From the NCBI RefSeq assembly GCF_029869545.1, contig NZ_JARWQD010000183.1, positions 37,471 through 101,470 of the forward strand: a stretch of DNA of 64,000 nucleotides, read 5' to 3'. The stretch comes from Nocardia wallacei. GTDB lineage: Bacteria > Actinomycetota > Actinomycetes > Mycobacteriales > Mycobacteriaceae. Positions 19,312 through 29,000 of the stretch are shown here, piece after piece. A model generated the notes under the pieces. That model did not search any database and was not told where the DNA came from. It worked only from the letters and a program-made list of their open reading frames with translations. Both the position numbers and the translations under genes were made by a program. The stretch's first letter is position 1; every line of letters begins with the position of its first letter.

Positions 19312-20154
19312 TCAGGCGCTGCGCACCGTTTCTCCGCGCAGCAGGTCGGCCGTGATCTCCGCCAGCCGATCCGCCGCACCCGGATCGAACGGCGCACCGT
19401 GCACGTCGACGGCGTCGTCCTGCATGAATGCCGACAGCCGCGCCGACGGCGGATTGTCGAGATGGCGCAGCAGGCGGGGGAGCGCGGCGGCCATCGGCTG
19501 CGCCCGCTCGCGCATCCCCGCAACGACTTTCGCGTCGGCGGCGTCGTAGTCGCCGGTGAAGCCGGAGGCCGTCAGCCCCGGATGCAGTAGTACGTAGGCG
19601 ATCCGGCTGTCCGGATAGCGCCTGGTGAACGCGACTCCGAGCAGATCGCTGAGCTTCCCGCACTGATGCATGATGTCGTCGGGCCGGTACTCGCGGGCGA
19701 ATTGCAGGTCGTCCCAGCGGATTCGGGACAGCTCGCCGCCGGGCCCGGACAGATCGAGCAGCACCGGTGCGTCGGCCCGCTCCAGCCGCTCGGCGAGGCC
19801 GTGCCCGAGCAGATACCGGCTCAGGTAGAACAGCGCGAAGTTGGCCTCGAAGCCCTCCATGGTGACGAATCGGCGGGATCTGTAGTAGCGCGCGGCGAGT
19901 ACCAGGATGTCGACGACCGGGTAGGCCGCGGTGATCCGATCGATCACCCGCCGGTTCTCGGCGACCAGGCTGAGATCGGCCTGGATGAATTCCAGGCGCG
20001 AGTCGGCGCCGGACTCGCGGGCGGCGTCGAGCAGTGCCTGCCCCTTCCGCGGATTGCTGCCGAGGGCGACGACCCGATCGCCGCGGCGCAGACAGGTCAG
20101 CGCGAGCGCCTTCCCCATGCCGTCCGTACCGCCGGAAATGACCACGGTCTTCAC
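19312..20154 (-). CDS. SDR-family oxidoreductase with altered active site
   Basis: The 280-residue short-chain dehydrogenase/reductase fold has the nucleotide loop SGGTDGMGKA and a Ser in LLDLSGPGG. Where the family has YxxxK the sequence reads HQCGK, so the catalytic Tyr appears to be His. It may be non-canonical or use another residue. The start is GTG 20154, supported by GAGGAGA upstream; the longer N-terminus lacks a site. It is divergent from a TetR gene across a 118-base region holding repeated operator-like palindromes, so it is likely the regulator's target. Substrate unknown. Confidence 0.82.
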   Translation of the reverse strand: MKTVVISGGTDGMGKALALTCLRRGDRVVALGSNPRKGQALLDAARESGADSRLEFIQADLSLVAENRRVIDRITAAYPVVDILVLAARYYRSRRFVTMEGFEANFALFYLSRYLLGHGLAERLERADAPVLLDLSGPGGELSRIRWDDLQFAREYRPDDIMHQCGKLSDLLGVAFTRRYPDSRIAYVLLHPGLTASGFTGDYDAADAKVVAGMRERAQPMAAALPRLLRHLDNPPSARLSAFMQDDAVDVHGAPFDPGAADRLAEITADLLRGETVRSA

Positions 20155-20200
20155 AAGAATTCTCCTCACTCGGGCATGTAGACCAGATTGACTATCAATC

Positions 20201-20216
20201 TAGACTCGTGAGTCTA
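20201..20216. promoter_or_regulatory. Palindromic operator, likely TetR site 1
   Basis: TAGACTCGTGAGTCTA has perfect 7-base arms around GT. It lies between the divergent SDR and TetR genes, 47 bases from the SDR start. TetR proteins commonly bind such 14-18-base inverted repeats to repress both directions. Confidence 0.65.
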
Positions 20217-20240
20217 ATACGTTTCGGGCCGGAGAACCAG

Positions 20241-20250
20241 ACTCGTGAGT
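20241..20250. promoter_or_regulatory. Second copy of the operator core
   Basis: AGACTCGTGAGTAC repeats the core ACTCGTGAGT of the site at 20201, with centres 37 bases apart and about 23 bases before the TetR start codon. The outer arms are less symmetric. Two copies suggest cooperative or dual-promoter repression. Confidence 0.6.
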
Positions 20251-20272
20251 ACAAATTGCCTATGATGGCTGG

Positions 20273-20914
20273 ATGAGCGCGGCGACCGGTACCTCCCCGA
20301 CCCGAGCGGCCCGGGGTCGCATCGACAAACAGCAGGCCGTGCTGGCGGCCGCGTTCGCCGTCTTCGCCCGGGTCGGATACGCGCAGGCGCGCGTCGATGA
20401 GATCGCGGCCGAGGCCAAGGTCGCCAAGGCCACCGTCTACAACCACTTCGGCGATAAGGACACCCTGTTCCGGGCGGCGGTGCGGGCGCTGTCGGACAGC
20501 GCGCTGGCCGCGAACCTCGCCGCGGTCGAACGGCTCGAGGCGGCCGGTGACGACATCGCCGCGACGCTGCGCGACGTCGGAACGCACCTGGCCGCCTGCT
20601 ATTGCGCCGAGGATTCCCGCGCGCTGCGGCGGCTGATCTGCGCCGAGGCCGCGCAGTTCCCGGACCTGCTCGAGGTTGTCGACGCCGTGTCGGCCCGGGT
20701 CGTCCGGGCGCTCGCGGACCGGCTCGCCCGGCTCGCGCTGGCGGGAGCGTTGCGTCTCGACGACCCGGATATGGCGGCCGCGCAATTCGCCGCCCTGCTC
20801 AGCGGTCCCGTCGACGCACGGTCCCGGTTCGGCACCCGCGCGGTGCCCGAATCCGAACTACGTGCCGTCACCGACGCCGCGGTCACCACATTCCTCGCGG
20901 CATACGGCCGCTGA
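20273..20914 (+). CDS. TetR-family repressor
   Basis: The 213-residue regulator has an N-terminal TetR helix-turn-helix (about residues 17-65: AVLAAAFAVFARVGYAQARVDEIA then KATVYNHFGDKDTLF) and an alpha-helical ligand domain with a C-terminal segment of the AcrR type. It is divergent from the SDR gene, with operator-like repeats in front of both. ATG 20273 is close behind the second repeat, so binding there would directly block its own transcription. The ligand is unknown; the SDR substrate is a reasonable guess. Confidence 0.9.
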   Translation: MSAATGTSPTRAARGRIDKQQAVLAAAFAVFARVGYAQARVDEIAAEAKVAKATVYNHFGDKDTLFRAAVRALSDSALAANLAAVERLEAAGDDIAATLRDVGTHLAACYCAEDSRALRRLICAEAAQFPDLLEVVDAVSARVVRALADRLARLALAGALRLDDPDMAAAQFAALLSGPVDARSRFGTRAVPESELRAVTDAAVTTFLAAYGR

Positions 20915-21028
20915 ACCGACGGTCCGGAAAGGGCCTACGAACAGCACATTTCCCGTAACTATCCGGACTCACCGGTATGCGCGCAGATCCCAGCGGGTAT
21001 CGGAGTAGGCAAGGGAAATCGGGAAGTG

Positions 21029-22357
21029 ATGGCGATGCGAGGTGTGCGGGCAACGGATTTGGACGGCCGGATCGGCGCTGCGGTGGAATGGCTGTACCGG
21101 CATCAGCGGCCGGATGGGCGCGACGGCGCGGGATGGGGATGGATATCGGATGTGCCGCCGAATCCGATGAGTACCGGGGAGGCGGTGTGCGCGCTGGCGC
21201 TGGCCGGACGCGAGATACCGCGGGCCAAGGAGGTCGCGCTGCTGATTCGCCGAATCGCCACGGGCGGTGAGGATTCGGAGCCGCCCGTGGAGGCGGCGTG
21301 GCGGCTGCGGGCGCTGCGGTGCCTGGGCGTCGCGGCCGACGATCCCGACGCGGTCGCCTTCCGGCGGGTGCTGCTCGAAGCGCAGGACGCCGACGGCGGC
21401 GGCTGGCCTATGACGGGACGGGCCGGGCCGGTATCGATCACCGCGACCGCCAATGCGATTGCGGCACTGGGGACCTCGGCGCCGTCGGATCCCGCGGTGG
21501 CCGACGCCGTGCTCTGGGGAGCCGGGCGACTGGTCTCCTCCATACTCGACCGGCCGTCCTCGCGCGCGCAGCCGGTCTACGAATCCGGCTGTGTGGCAGC
21601 GACACTGGCGCGTCCGGAGGTCGCGGCCATCGGCGGAGACCGCTTCGTGCACGCGCGCGAACTGGCCGTGTGCCGGTTGCTGGCGGCGTTGCGGCGGGGC
21701 GGGATGCGCATCGAGGAGGAGTCGTTCCGGCGCGGCGGGGCGGCCGATACCTGGCGGCATCTCACACTGCACGCGACGCTGGGCGCGCTGACCGCCGCCG
21801 ATCCGCAGGCGGTGCGTGATCCGGTGGTGCTGCAGGCCCTGGCGGGCCTGCTCGACCTGCAGGAGATGGAGCCGCTGCACTCGCAGTACGGCGGATTCCG
21901 CACCTCGGCGGATGGGTACGTCACCTCGTCGGCGACCGCGCAGGCCCTGGAGGCGATGGTGCGCGCGCGGGCGCAGATGGGCGACGACGACAGCGCCACC
22001 ACGGTATTCGAACCGATCGGGCGGATGTTCCGGCACCGCCGCGCCGAGGCCCGGCGCTCGGCCGCGGACCGGCGGCGGGCGACGGCGTTCGGTCGCGGCC
22101 GGACCGACGCCACCGTGTGGGCCACGAGCGGTTCGGCGGGGCTGACGATCGCGCTGATGGCCGTGCTGCTCGCCGACCACCTGGGGCGGATCGGCAGCCG
22201 CGCGCTGGTCGCCTGGGGGATGTTGTTCGTCGCGGTGGGGACGTACGAGGGGATCGCGGTACGGCTGCCGCAGCTGTCGCGACGACGGATCGCCGCCGCG
22301 GTGATCGGCACCTACTCGGCGGTGGTGTTGCCGGTGCTGGCCTTTCTGCTGACGTGA
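21029..22357 (+). CDS. Terpene-cyclase/prenyltransferase-fold (alpha6 toroid) protein with membrane tail
   Basis: The protein has about 442 residues. The first about 310 are helical repeats with cyclase-like QW/GGW sequences (QDADGGGWP; QYGGFRTSADGYVTSSATAQALEAM), as in the squalene-cyclase/prenyltransferase alpha/alpha barrel. No DxDD motif of a functional class II terpene cyclase is visible, so catalysis is uncertain. The C-terminal 70 residues carry two hydrophobic helices (SAGLTIALMAVLLADHL and AAVIGTYSAVVLPVLAFLL). Start choice is ambiguous among GTG 21026, ATG 21029 and ATG 21035. The 3' end overlaps the convergent gene by 46 bases. Confidence 0.75.
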   Translation: MAMRGVRATDLDGRIGAAVEWLYRHQRPDGRDGAGWGWISDVPPNPMSTGEAVCALALAGREIPRAKEVALLIRRIATGGEDSEPPVEAAWRLRALRCLGVAADDPDAVAFRRVLLEAQDADGGGWPMTGRAGPVSITATANAIAALGTSAPSDPAVADAVLWGAGRLVSSILDRPSSRAQPVYESGCVAATLARPEVAAIGGDRFVHARELAVCRLLAALRRGGMRIEEESFRRGGAADTWRHLTLHATLGALTAADPQAVRDPVVLQALAGLLDLQEMEPLHSQYGGFRTSADGYVTSSATAQALEAMVRARAQMGDDDSATTVFEPIGRMFRHRRAEARRSAADRRRATAFGRGRTDATVWATSGSAGLTIALMAVLLADHLGRIGSRALVAWGMLFVAVGTYEGIAVRLPQLSRRRIAAAVIGTYSAVVLPVLAFLLT

Positions 22358-22740
22358 TCGGCCACCGCGGACCGATGGTGCCAGGCGGCAACGAGTCTCG
22401 CGCCCTGCTCCGCGGTGATGACCCGCTCGGCGATCCCGGCGGCGACCGCCTCCTGCACGCAGGTGTCGGCCGCGCTCGGGGACATCACCGAAATAGACTC
22501 CCGCGCAGGGGATTCCGTGGTGATACCGGCGTAGCCGTATTCGACGTGCCGGGGAGAAATCGAGACCGTCGTCTCGTCGGCGTGGCCGAGCGGTGCGGTG
22601 GCCAGGCGCACGACGAGGTGCTCGGAGCCGAAATCCACCACGGTGCCGTGCGCGCCGTGGACACAGCGCGGGTTGCCGCACGGGGCGTGCAGGGTGACGG
22701 GATCGCCTATCCCGAGTTGCCAGCCGTACCGATCCAGCAA
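22312..22740 (-). CDS. Hypothetical protein, 142 residues
   Basis: I do not recognise a family. The N-terminal half looks like a small beta-barrel (GDPVTLHAPCGNPRCVHGAHGTVVDF followed by EHLVVRLA), with two Cys and two His close together that could bind metal. The C-terminal half is helical and hydrophilic. No ATG is available; TTG 22740 is supported by a perfect AGGAGGG eight bases upstream on the minus strand. It overlaps the 3' end of the convergent cyclase-fold gene by 46 bases, so the two transcripts would be complementary there. Confidence 0.62.
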   Translation of the reverse strand: MLDRYGWQLGIGDPVTLHAPCGNPRCVHGAHGTVVDFGSEHLVVRLATAPLGHADETTVSISPRHVEYGYAGITTESPARESISVMSPSAADTCVQEAVAAGIAERVITAEQGARLVAAWHHRSAVADHVSRKASTGNTTAE

Positions 22741-22874
22741 GGGATGCTCCCTCCTGTCACGCCGCGTTCCTGTAGTGAACCACGGGGTCTCCGCATGCCG
22801 CAGCGTTTCGCGGCGCGTAATCCCTTGGTACGGAACGGTTCACAAGATCACCGCCGCGTGGCGCCGGACCGGGA

Positions 22875-23729
22875 TCAGACCGGGACGAGGTCGGCCAGGC
22901 CCGACAGCGGCCCCGGCAGCCCGGCCAGGTGCTTCTTGACCCCGGTGGCCACGGGATTGGGCGTCTCCTCGCGCAACCGGTCGAGCTCGGTCTGCATGAC
23001 ACCGACCGTATCTCGGTAGCAGGCGTCGACCACGTCCGGATTCTCGGGGTCACCGGGCTCCGTCGACCAGGCCAGCGGCGGCAGGAAGCTGACCTGCACC
23101 GTCGCGGGCAGCGGGAGCTGCGGCAGGATCGGCGCCACCCCGAACGGGACGCCCACGGTGTAGGGAAAGACCTTGGCGCGCACCAGCTTGTCGAGCTGCA
23201 GCAGCCGGGCGGTGCGTTCGCCGCGGCTGACGATGAAAATGGAATCGTGACCGCCGTTGGCGACCGCGGGGATCACCGGAACCCCGAGTTCCAGTGCGAG
23301 CCTGACGAATCCCTTGCGGTCCGCGAAGTCGATCTTGGCGCGGTCGGACCACGGGCGGCATGCCTCCCAGTCGCCGCCCGGGTAGACCAGCACCGCGCCA
23401 CCGTCCTTGAGTCCGGCGGTCGCCGCCTCCCGGGATGCGGGGAGCACCCCGAAATCACGCAGGCTGTCGCCGAGAAACGGTGCGCGCAACAGGATTTCGT
23501 GCGCGACGCCATAGGTCGGCTCGCCCGGCCTGTGGTCCATCATCGCCATGAAGGTGATCCACACCTCGGGCGCCCAGTAGATCGACGAGTGGTTGCCGAT
23601 GATCAGTGCGGGGCCGGAGGCCGGGAGATGCTCGATGCCGGTGACCGTCGGCGTGAAGTAGTTGACGTAGGCCCGCGCCAAGGGGAGCAGCGGGTGGTTC
23701 GGATCCGGAATCTGCCGGGGGTTGCTCAT
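22875..23729 (-). CDS. PlsC-like lysophospholipid acyltransferase
   Basis: The 284-residue acyltransferase belongs to the PlsC/glycerolipid family that transfers acyl chains to lysophospholipids or related acceptors. Visible blocks are GNHSSIYWAPE, LPASREAA, VYPGGDWEACR and GVPVIPAVANGG, matching blocks I-IV of the family. The catalytic HX4D motif reads H-SSIY-W, with Trp where Asp is expected, so activity or chemistry may differ. ATG 23729 has AGGATGG six bases upstream, rejecting the longer frame. A 16-base palindrome lies 214 bases upstream. Confidence 0.83.
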   Translation of the reverse strand: MSNPRQIPDPNHPLLPLARAYVNYFTPTVTGIEHLPASGPALIIGNHSSIYWAPEVWITFMAMMDHRPGEPTYGVAHEILLRAPFLGDSLRDFGVLPASREAATAGLKDGGAVLVYPGGDWEACRPWSDRAKIDFADRKGFVRLALELGVPVIPAVANGGHDSIFIVSRGERTARLLQLDKLVRAKVFPYTVGVPFGVAPILPQLPLPATVQVSFLPPLAWSTEPGDPENPDVVDACYRDTVGVMQTELDRLREETPNPVATGVKKHLAGLPGPLSGLADLVPV

Positions 23730-23942
23730 GTGCCATCCTGTCTGTCGTGTCGCCGGTGGACGGCGGCACACGACGACCGGCCCGGCACCCGAAAAGGTGG
23801 CGGGCGGAACCGAATTGCCCCTTGGTCACATCCCCGTTGATATTCCCTGTCGGCCGCGCGTGCGCGAACCGGCACGGTGCGTTCGCATCGTCTGCCCGAC
23901 CGATGCCGATCACCGTCCTCCTGCACTGCCGACATTACCAAC

Positions 23943-23958
23943 CCAAGCAATTGCTTGG
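23943..23958. promoter_or_regulatory. Perfect 16-base palindrome, probable TetR-type operator
   Basis: CCAAGCAATTGCTTGG is its own reverse complement. It sits 20 bases past the stop of the MBL hydrolase gene and upstream of the acyltransferase gene (both minus strand). Palindromes of this AAGCA...TGCTT type are bound by several lipid-responsive TetR repressors, and it most plausibly controls the acyltransferase. No T-run follows, so it is unlikely to be a terminator. Confidence 0.6.
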
Positions 23959-23978
23959 TGGAGAATGTGCGGAATCTT

Positions 23979-24599
23979 TCAGTGCCCGCGGGCGATCCAC
24001 TCCTGGAGGTGCGGGGCCTCGGCGCCGATCGTGGTGGAATCGCCGTGGCCGGTGTGCACGGTGGTTTCCGGCGGCAGCGTCAGCAGGCGGGTGCGGATCG
24101 ACTCGATGATGGTGGGGAAGTCGGAGTAGGACCGCCCGGTCGCGCCCGGCCCGCCGGAGAAGAGGGTATCGCCGGTGAACAGCGCGTTCTCCGCTTCCAG
24201 GTAGAGGCAGCAGCAGCCGGGGGCGTGGCCGGGCGTGTGCAGCACGCGGATGTCGGTGGCGCCCACCGGGATTCGCTGATCGTCGGCGAGCGGGCGGTAC
24301 TCGACATCCGGATGGACCGCGCGCCACAGCATGTCGTCGGCGGGGTGTAGCCAGATCGGTGCCCCGACCGCCGCGGCCACCTGCGGGGCGACGTTGATGT
24401 GATCGTTGTGGGCATGTGTGCACACGACGGCGGTGACGGTCCGCCCGGCGACGGCATCGAGAATCGGTGCGGCGTCGTGGGCGGCGTCGACGATCACCGC
24501 CTCGTCGTCGGTGCCGATCACCCACACGTTGTTGTCGACATCCCAGCTGCCGCCGTCCAATTCGAACTTCCCCGAGGTGACGACGCGACGGATGTTCAC
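23979..24599 (-). CDS. Metallo-beta-lactamase-fold hydrolase partnered with MscR
   Basis: The 206-residue metal-dependent hydrolase has the metal ligands THAHNDH, the TPGHAPG His, GDTLF and a late TGHG His. GTG 24599 overlaps the dehydrogenase stop (GTGA), so it is translationally coupled. The same gene pair occurs in mycobacteria (Rv2259 mscR followed by Rv2260). A thioester hydrolase role, for example releasing formate and mycothiol from S-formylmycothiol, is an inference from this pairing and the glyoxalase-II-like fold. Confidence 0.87.
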   Translation of the reverse strand: MNIRRVVTSGKFELDGGSWDVDNNVWVIGTDDEAVIVDAAHDAAPILDAVAGRTVTAVVCTHAHNDHINVAPQVAAAVGAPIWLHPADDMLWRAVHPDVEYRPLADDQRIPVGATDIRVLHTPGHAPGCCCLYLEAENALFTGDTLFSGGPGATGRSYSDFPTIIESIRTRLLTLPPETTVHTGHGDSTTIGAEAPHLQEWIARGH

Positions 24600-25678
24600 A
24601 GCACCACCACCGAGCGCAGCACGTCGCCGTTGTGCATGGTGGTGAACGACTGCTCCACGCCGTCGAGCGGAATGCGTTCGCTGACGAAGCGTTCCAGCGG
24701 CAGGCGGCCCTGGCGGTACAGGTCCAGCAGCATCGGGAAGTCGCGCTCGGGCAGGCAGTCGCCGTACCAGGAGGACTTCAGCGAGCCGCCGCGGGAGAAG
24801 AAGTCGATCAGCGGCATGTCCAGGCGCATATCGGGGGTGGGGACCCCGACGAGCACCACGGTGCCCGCGAGGTCGCGGGCGTAGAAGGCCTGCTTCCAGG
24901 TTTCCGGGCGGCCGACCGCATCGATCACCACGTCGGCGCCGAAGCCGCCGGTCAGTTCCTGGATGCGCTCGACGATATCGTCGCCGGTCGTGAGGGTGTG
25001 GGTGGCGCCGAGTTCGGTGGCCCACTGCAGTTTTCGCGGATCCCGGTCGACGGCGATGATCGTGGTCGCCCCGGCCAGCCGCGCCCCGGCGATGGCCGCG
25101 TCGCCGACGCCGCCGCAGCCGAGCACCGCGACCGAATCGCCGTAGCGCACGTTCCCGGTGTTGATCGCCGCGCCCAGCCCGGCCATCACGCCGCAGCCGA
25201 GCAGCCCGGCCACCGCCGGATCGGTCTCCGCATCGATGACCGTGCACTGGCCCTCGTGCACGAGCGTCTTGTCGGCGAAGGCGCCGATGCCGAGCGCGGG
25301 GGTCAGGACGGTGCCGTCGGCCAGCGTCATGGGGCGGCTCGCATTGTGAGTGCTGAAGCAGTACCACGGTTTTCCGCGCTTGCAGGCCCGGCAGGCGCCG
25401 CATACGGCGCGCCAGTTCAGCAGCACCCGATCACCGGGTTGCACATGGGTGACCGCGTCGCCGACGGTGTCCACTACGCCCGCGGCCTCGTGCCCGAGCA
25501 GGAAGGGGAACTCGTCGTTGATGCCGCCCTCGCGATAGGTCAGGTCGGTGTGGCAGACCCCGCACGCCAGCACGCGCACCACCACATCGTGCGGCCCCGG
25601 CTCCGGAATGACGATGTCGACGATCTCGACCGGCGCGCCCTCGCTGCGGGCAACGACACCGCGGACCTTCTGGGACAT
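24596..25678 (-). CDS. mscR: S-nitrosomycothiol reductase / mycothiol-dependent formaldehyde dehydrogenase
   Basis: The 360-residue zinc alcohol dehydrogenase of class III type oxidises S-hydroxymethylmycothiol or reduces S-nitrosomycothiol, protecting against formaldehyde and NO. Catalytic zinc ligands are seen in CGVCHTD and GHEAAG, structural zinc Cys residues in [15 protein letters not shown], and the NAD loop in [10 protein letters not shown]. The first ATG of the frame is 57 bases earlier, but ATG 25678 matches family N-termini and follows a purine-rich AAGGAGATTGCC stretch. First gene of a two-gene operon, divergent from the carboxylic acid reductase. Confidence 0.93.
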   Translation of the reverse strand: MSQKVRGVVARSEGAPVEIVDIVIPEPGPHDVVVRVLACGVCHTDLTYREGGINDEFPFLLGHEAAGVVDTVGDAVTHVQPGDRVLLNWRAVCGACRACKRGKPWYCFSTHNASRPMTLADGTVLTPALGIGAFADKTLVHEGQCTVIDAETDPAVAGLLGCGVMAGLGAAINTGNVRYGDSVAVLGCGGVGDAAIAGARLAGATTIIAVDRDPRKLQWATELGATHTLTTGDDIVERIQELTGGFGADVVIDAVGRPETWKQAFYARDLAGTVVLVGVPTPDMRLDMPLIDFFSRGGSLKSSWYGDCLPERDFPMLLDLYRQGRLPLERFVSERIPLDGVEQSFTTMHNGDVLRSVVVL

Positions 25679-26025
25679 GGCAATCTCCTTATACGCTGAC
25701 ACCCACCACCCGGATCGTAACCGCGGCCGTCGCACCCGCGCGCCGGGTTACGAGTTCACCCAGCGCATCGCGGGGTTTCCGGTGTCCGCGACCGCATCCG
25801 GCGTGAGCCGGGCAAACGGTGCAAAAAGCCCAGCGTGACGCACGCCTCAATCGGCTCTAGCTCGGTGGATGGCGCGGCTCGGCGTGACCCGCTTGACACT
25901 GCGGCACGAGCGGGACGACCGTGGAGATGCTTAGTGCAAGCAACTATTTCTCAGGGCGGGATGCGAAATCCCGCGCGCATGCATCGACTGCCGGTATCTG
26001 TCGGGACTATTCAGAGAGGTCGGGG
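25679..26025. promoter_or_regulatory. Divergent intergenic region, mscR and car promoters
   Basis: The region between mscR (minus) and car (plus) holds both promoters. A TTGACA-like hexamer occurs near 25894. TGCTTAGTGCAAGCA at 25928-25942 is an inverted repeat with 5-base arms and could be a repressor site for car. No convincing -10 box could be fixed. Confidence 0.4.
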
Positions 26026-29000
26026 ATGGACATCTTGGGGATGGAGGTCGCGGATGAGGATGCACAGCTGGTACGGCGGGCGACCGAACTGATCGAGCGC
26101 GATCCGCAGATCCGCGCGGCCCTGCCGATCGACGCGGTGGGCGAGGCCGTGCAGCGGCCGGGGATGCGCCTGGCCGAGTCGGTCGCGACCGTCATGGAGA
26201 GCTACGCGGACCGCCCCGCGCTCGGGCGGCGCGCGGTCGAGTTCGTCGCCGACGACGCCGGGCGGCGGCGGGCGCGGTTGCTGCCCCGCTTCGACACGAT
26301 CACCTACGGTGATCTGTGGCAGCGGGTGCGAGCGCTGACCGCCGCGTGGCACCACGACCCCGAACACCCCACGCGGGCAGGGGATTTCGTCGCGATCCTC
26401 GGTTTCACCAGCATCGATTACACGACCGTCGACCTGGCCTGCACCTGTGTGGGCGCCGTCGCCGTGCCGTTGCAGGCCGGTGCGTCGCAGGCCCAGCTGA
26501 CGCCGATCGTCGTGGAGACCGAGCCGCGGGTGCTCGCCGCCGATGTCGAACAGCTCGATGCGGCAATCGATCTGGCGCTCGCGACCGAGTCGGTGCGTGC
26601 GCTGATCGTGTTCGACTACTACGCCGAGGACGAAATCCAGCGTGCCGCCGTCGAATCCGCCCGCGCCCGGCTGGCGGACAGCCCGGTGCGGGTGGAGACC
26701 CTCGACGCGGTGCTGGCCCGCGGCCGCGAGCTGCCCGCCGCGCCGCTGCACACCGCCGGGGACGACAGCGAATTGGCGTTGCTCATCTACACCTCGGGCA
26801 GCACCGGAACACCCAAGGGGGCAATGTATCCCGAGCGGCTGCTCGCGCGGATGTGGCGCCCGGGGCCCATACCGGCGCTCGGGCTCAGCTACATGCCGAT
26901 GAGCCATATCGCGGGCCGGGCGTCGCTGACGACCTGCCTGGCCTCGGGCGGCACCGTGTACTTCGCGGCGCGCAGCGATATGTCGACACTGTTCGACGAC
27001 ATCGCGCTGGCCCGCCCGACGATGCTGTTTTTCGTTCCGCGCGTGTGCGACATGGTGTTCCAGCGCTTCCGCGGCGAGGTGGATCGCACGGTCGCGGCCG
27101 GGGCGGATCCCGCGGTGGCGGAGCGCGAGGTGAAAGCCGAACTGCGCGAGCACTTCCTGGGCGGCCGCTTCCTGCTCGCCCTGTGCGGCAGCGCGCCGCT
27201 GTCGGCGGAGATGCGGACGTTCATGGAGTCGGTGCTCGAGCTGGGCATGTTCGACGGTTACGGCGCCACCGAGACCGGCGGCGGGGTGCTGCTCAACAAC
27301 CAGGTGCAGCGTCCACCGGTGATCGACTACAAGCTGGTCGACGTCCCGGAACTGGGGTACTTCGGCACCGACAAGCCTTATCCGCGTGGGGAATTGCTGG
27401 TCAAGGCGGAGTCGCTGGTGCCGGGCTATTACAAGCGGCCGGATCTGAACGCGGAGATCTTCGACGCCGACGGCTTCTACCGGACCGGTGACGTCATGGC
27501 CGAGACCGAGCCGGACCGGCTGGTGTACGTCGATCGCCGCAACAATGTGCTGAAGCTGTCGCAGGGCGAGTTCGTGGCGGTGTCGAAGCTGGAGGCCGTG
27601 TACACCTCGAGCCCGCTGATCCGCCAGATCTACGTCTACGGCTCCAGCGAGCGCGCCGCGCTGCTGGCGGTCATCGTGCCGACCACCGACGCCGCGGCCG
27701 CGCATCCGGACACCGCCGAGCTGAAGGCGGCCATCGCGGAGTCGATGCAGCGGGTGGCGCAGGACGCGCATCTGAACTCCTACGAGATCCCGCGCGACTT
27801 CCTGCTCGAGACGGAGCCGTTCAGCATGGACAACGGGCTGCTGTCGGGCATCGGAAAACTGTTGCGGCCCAAGCTGAAAGACCGCTACGGCGCCCAGCTC
27901 GAACAGCGCTACGACGAACTCGACCGCGAACAGCGTGACGAACTGCAGGCGCTGCGCGGTGCCGCGGCCGACCTGCCGGTCCTGGAGACGGTGGGGCGGG
28001 CGGCGCGGGCCCTGCTCGGCTGCGCGACGACCGAGCTGCGGCCGGACGCGCACTTCGCCGACCTGGGCGGGGATTCGCTGTCGGCGCTGTCGCTGTCGAC
28101 CCTGCTGCAGGAGATCTTCGGCGTCGAGGTGCCGGTGGGGGTCATCCACAGCCCGGCCACCGACCTGCGGCGGCTGGCCGAGTACATCGAGTCCGAGCGG
28201 CGGTCCGGCCGACAGCGGCCGACGGCCGCGTCCGTGCACGGCGGTGGCGGTGAAATCCGCGCCGCGGACCTGACTTTGGACAAGTTCATCGATACGGCGA
28301 CCCTGGCCGCGGCGGCCGATCTGCCGCGCACGCCGCATCCGGTGCGGACGGTGCTGCTGACCGGGGCCAACGGCTACCTCGGCCGGTTCCTGTGCCTGGA
28401 ATGGCTACAGCGCCTGCACGATTCGGGCGGCACGCTCGTGTGCGTGGTCCGCGGTGCCGACGCGGCCGCGGCGCGCGAGCGCCTGGACGAGGCGTTCGAC
28501 AGCGGCGATCCGGAGTTGTCGCGTCGCTACCGGGAGCTGGCCGAGGGCACGCTGGAGGTGCTGGCGGGTGATATCGGCGAACCGAACCTCGGTGTGGGCG
28601 AACAGGTGTGGGCGCGGCTCGCGGAGTCGGTCGATCTGATCGTGCATCCGGCCGCGCTGGTGAATCACGTGCTGCCCTACGACCAGCTGTTCGGCCCGAA
28701 CGTGGTGGGCACCGCCGAGGTGATCCGGCTGGCCCTGACGGCCCGGCTGAAGCCGGTGACCTACCTGTCGACGGTGGGAGTGGCCGATCAGGTGGATCCG
28801 GAGGTGTTCACCGAGGACGGCGATATCCGGGAGATCAGCGCCGTGCGTGCGCTGGGCGACGGGTACGCCAACGGCTACGGAAACAGCAAGTGGGCCGGTG
28901 AGGTGCTGCTGCGCGAGGCGTACGACTGGTGTGGTCTGCCGGTGGCGGTGTTCCGCTCCGACATGATCCTGGCGCACAGCCGCTACGCGGGCCAGTTCAA

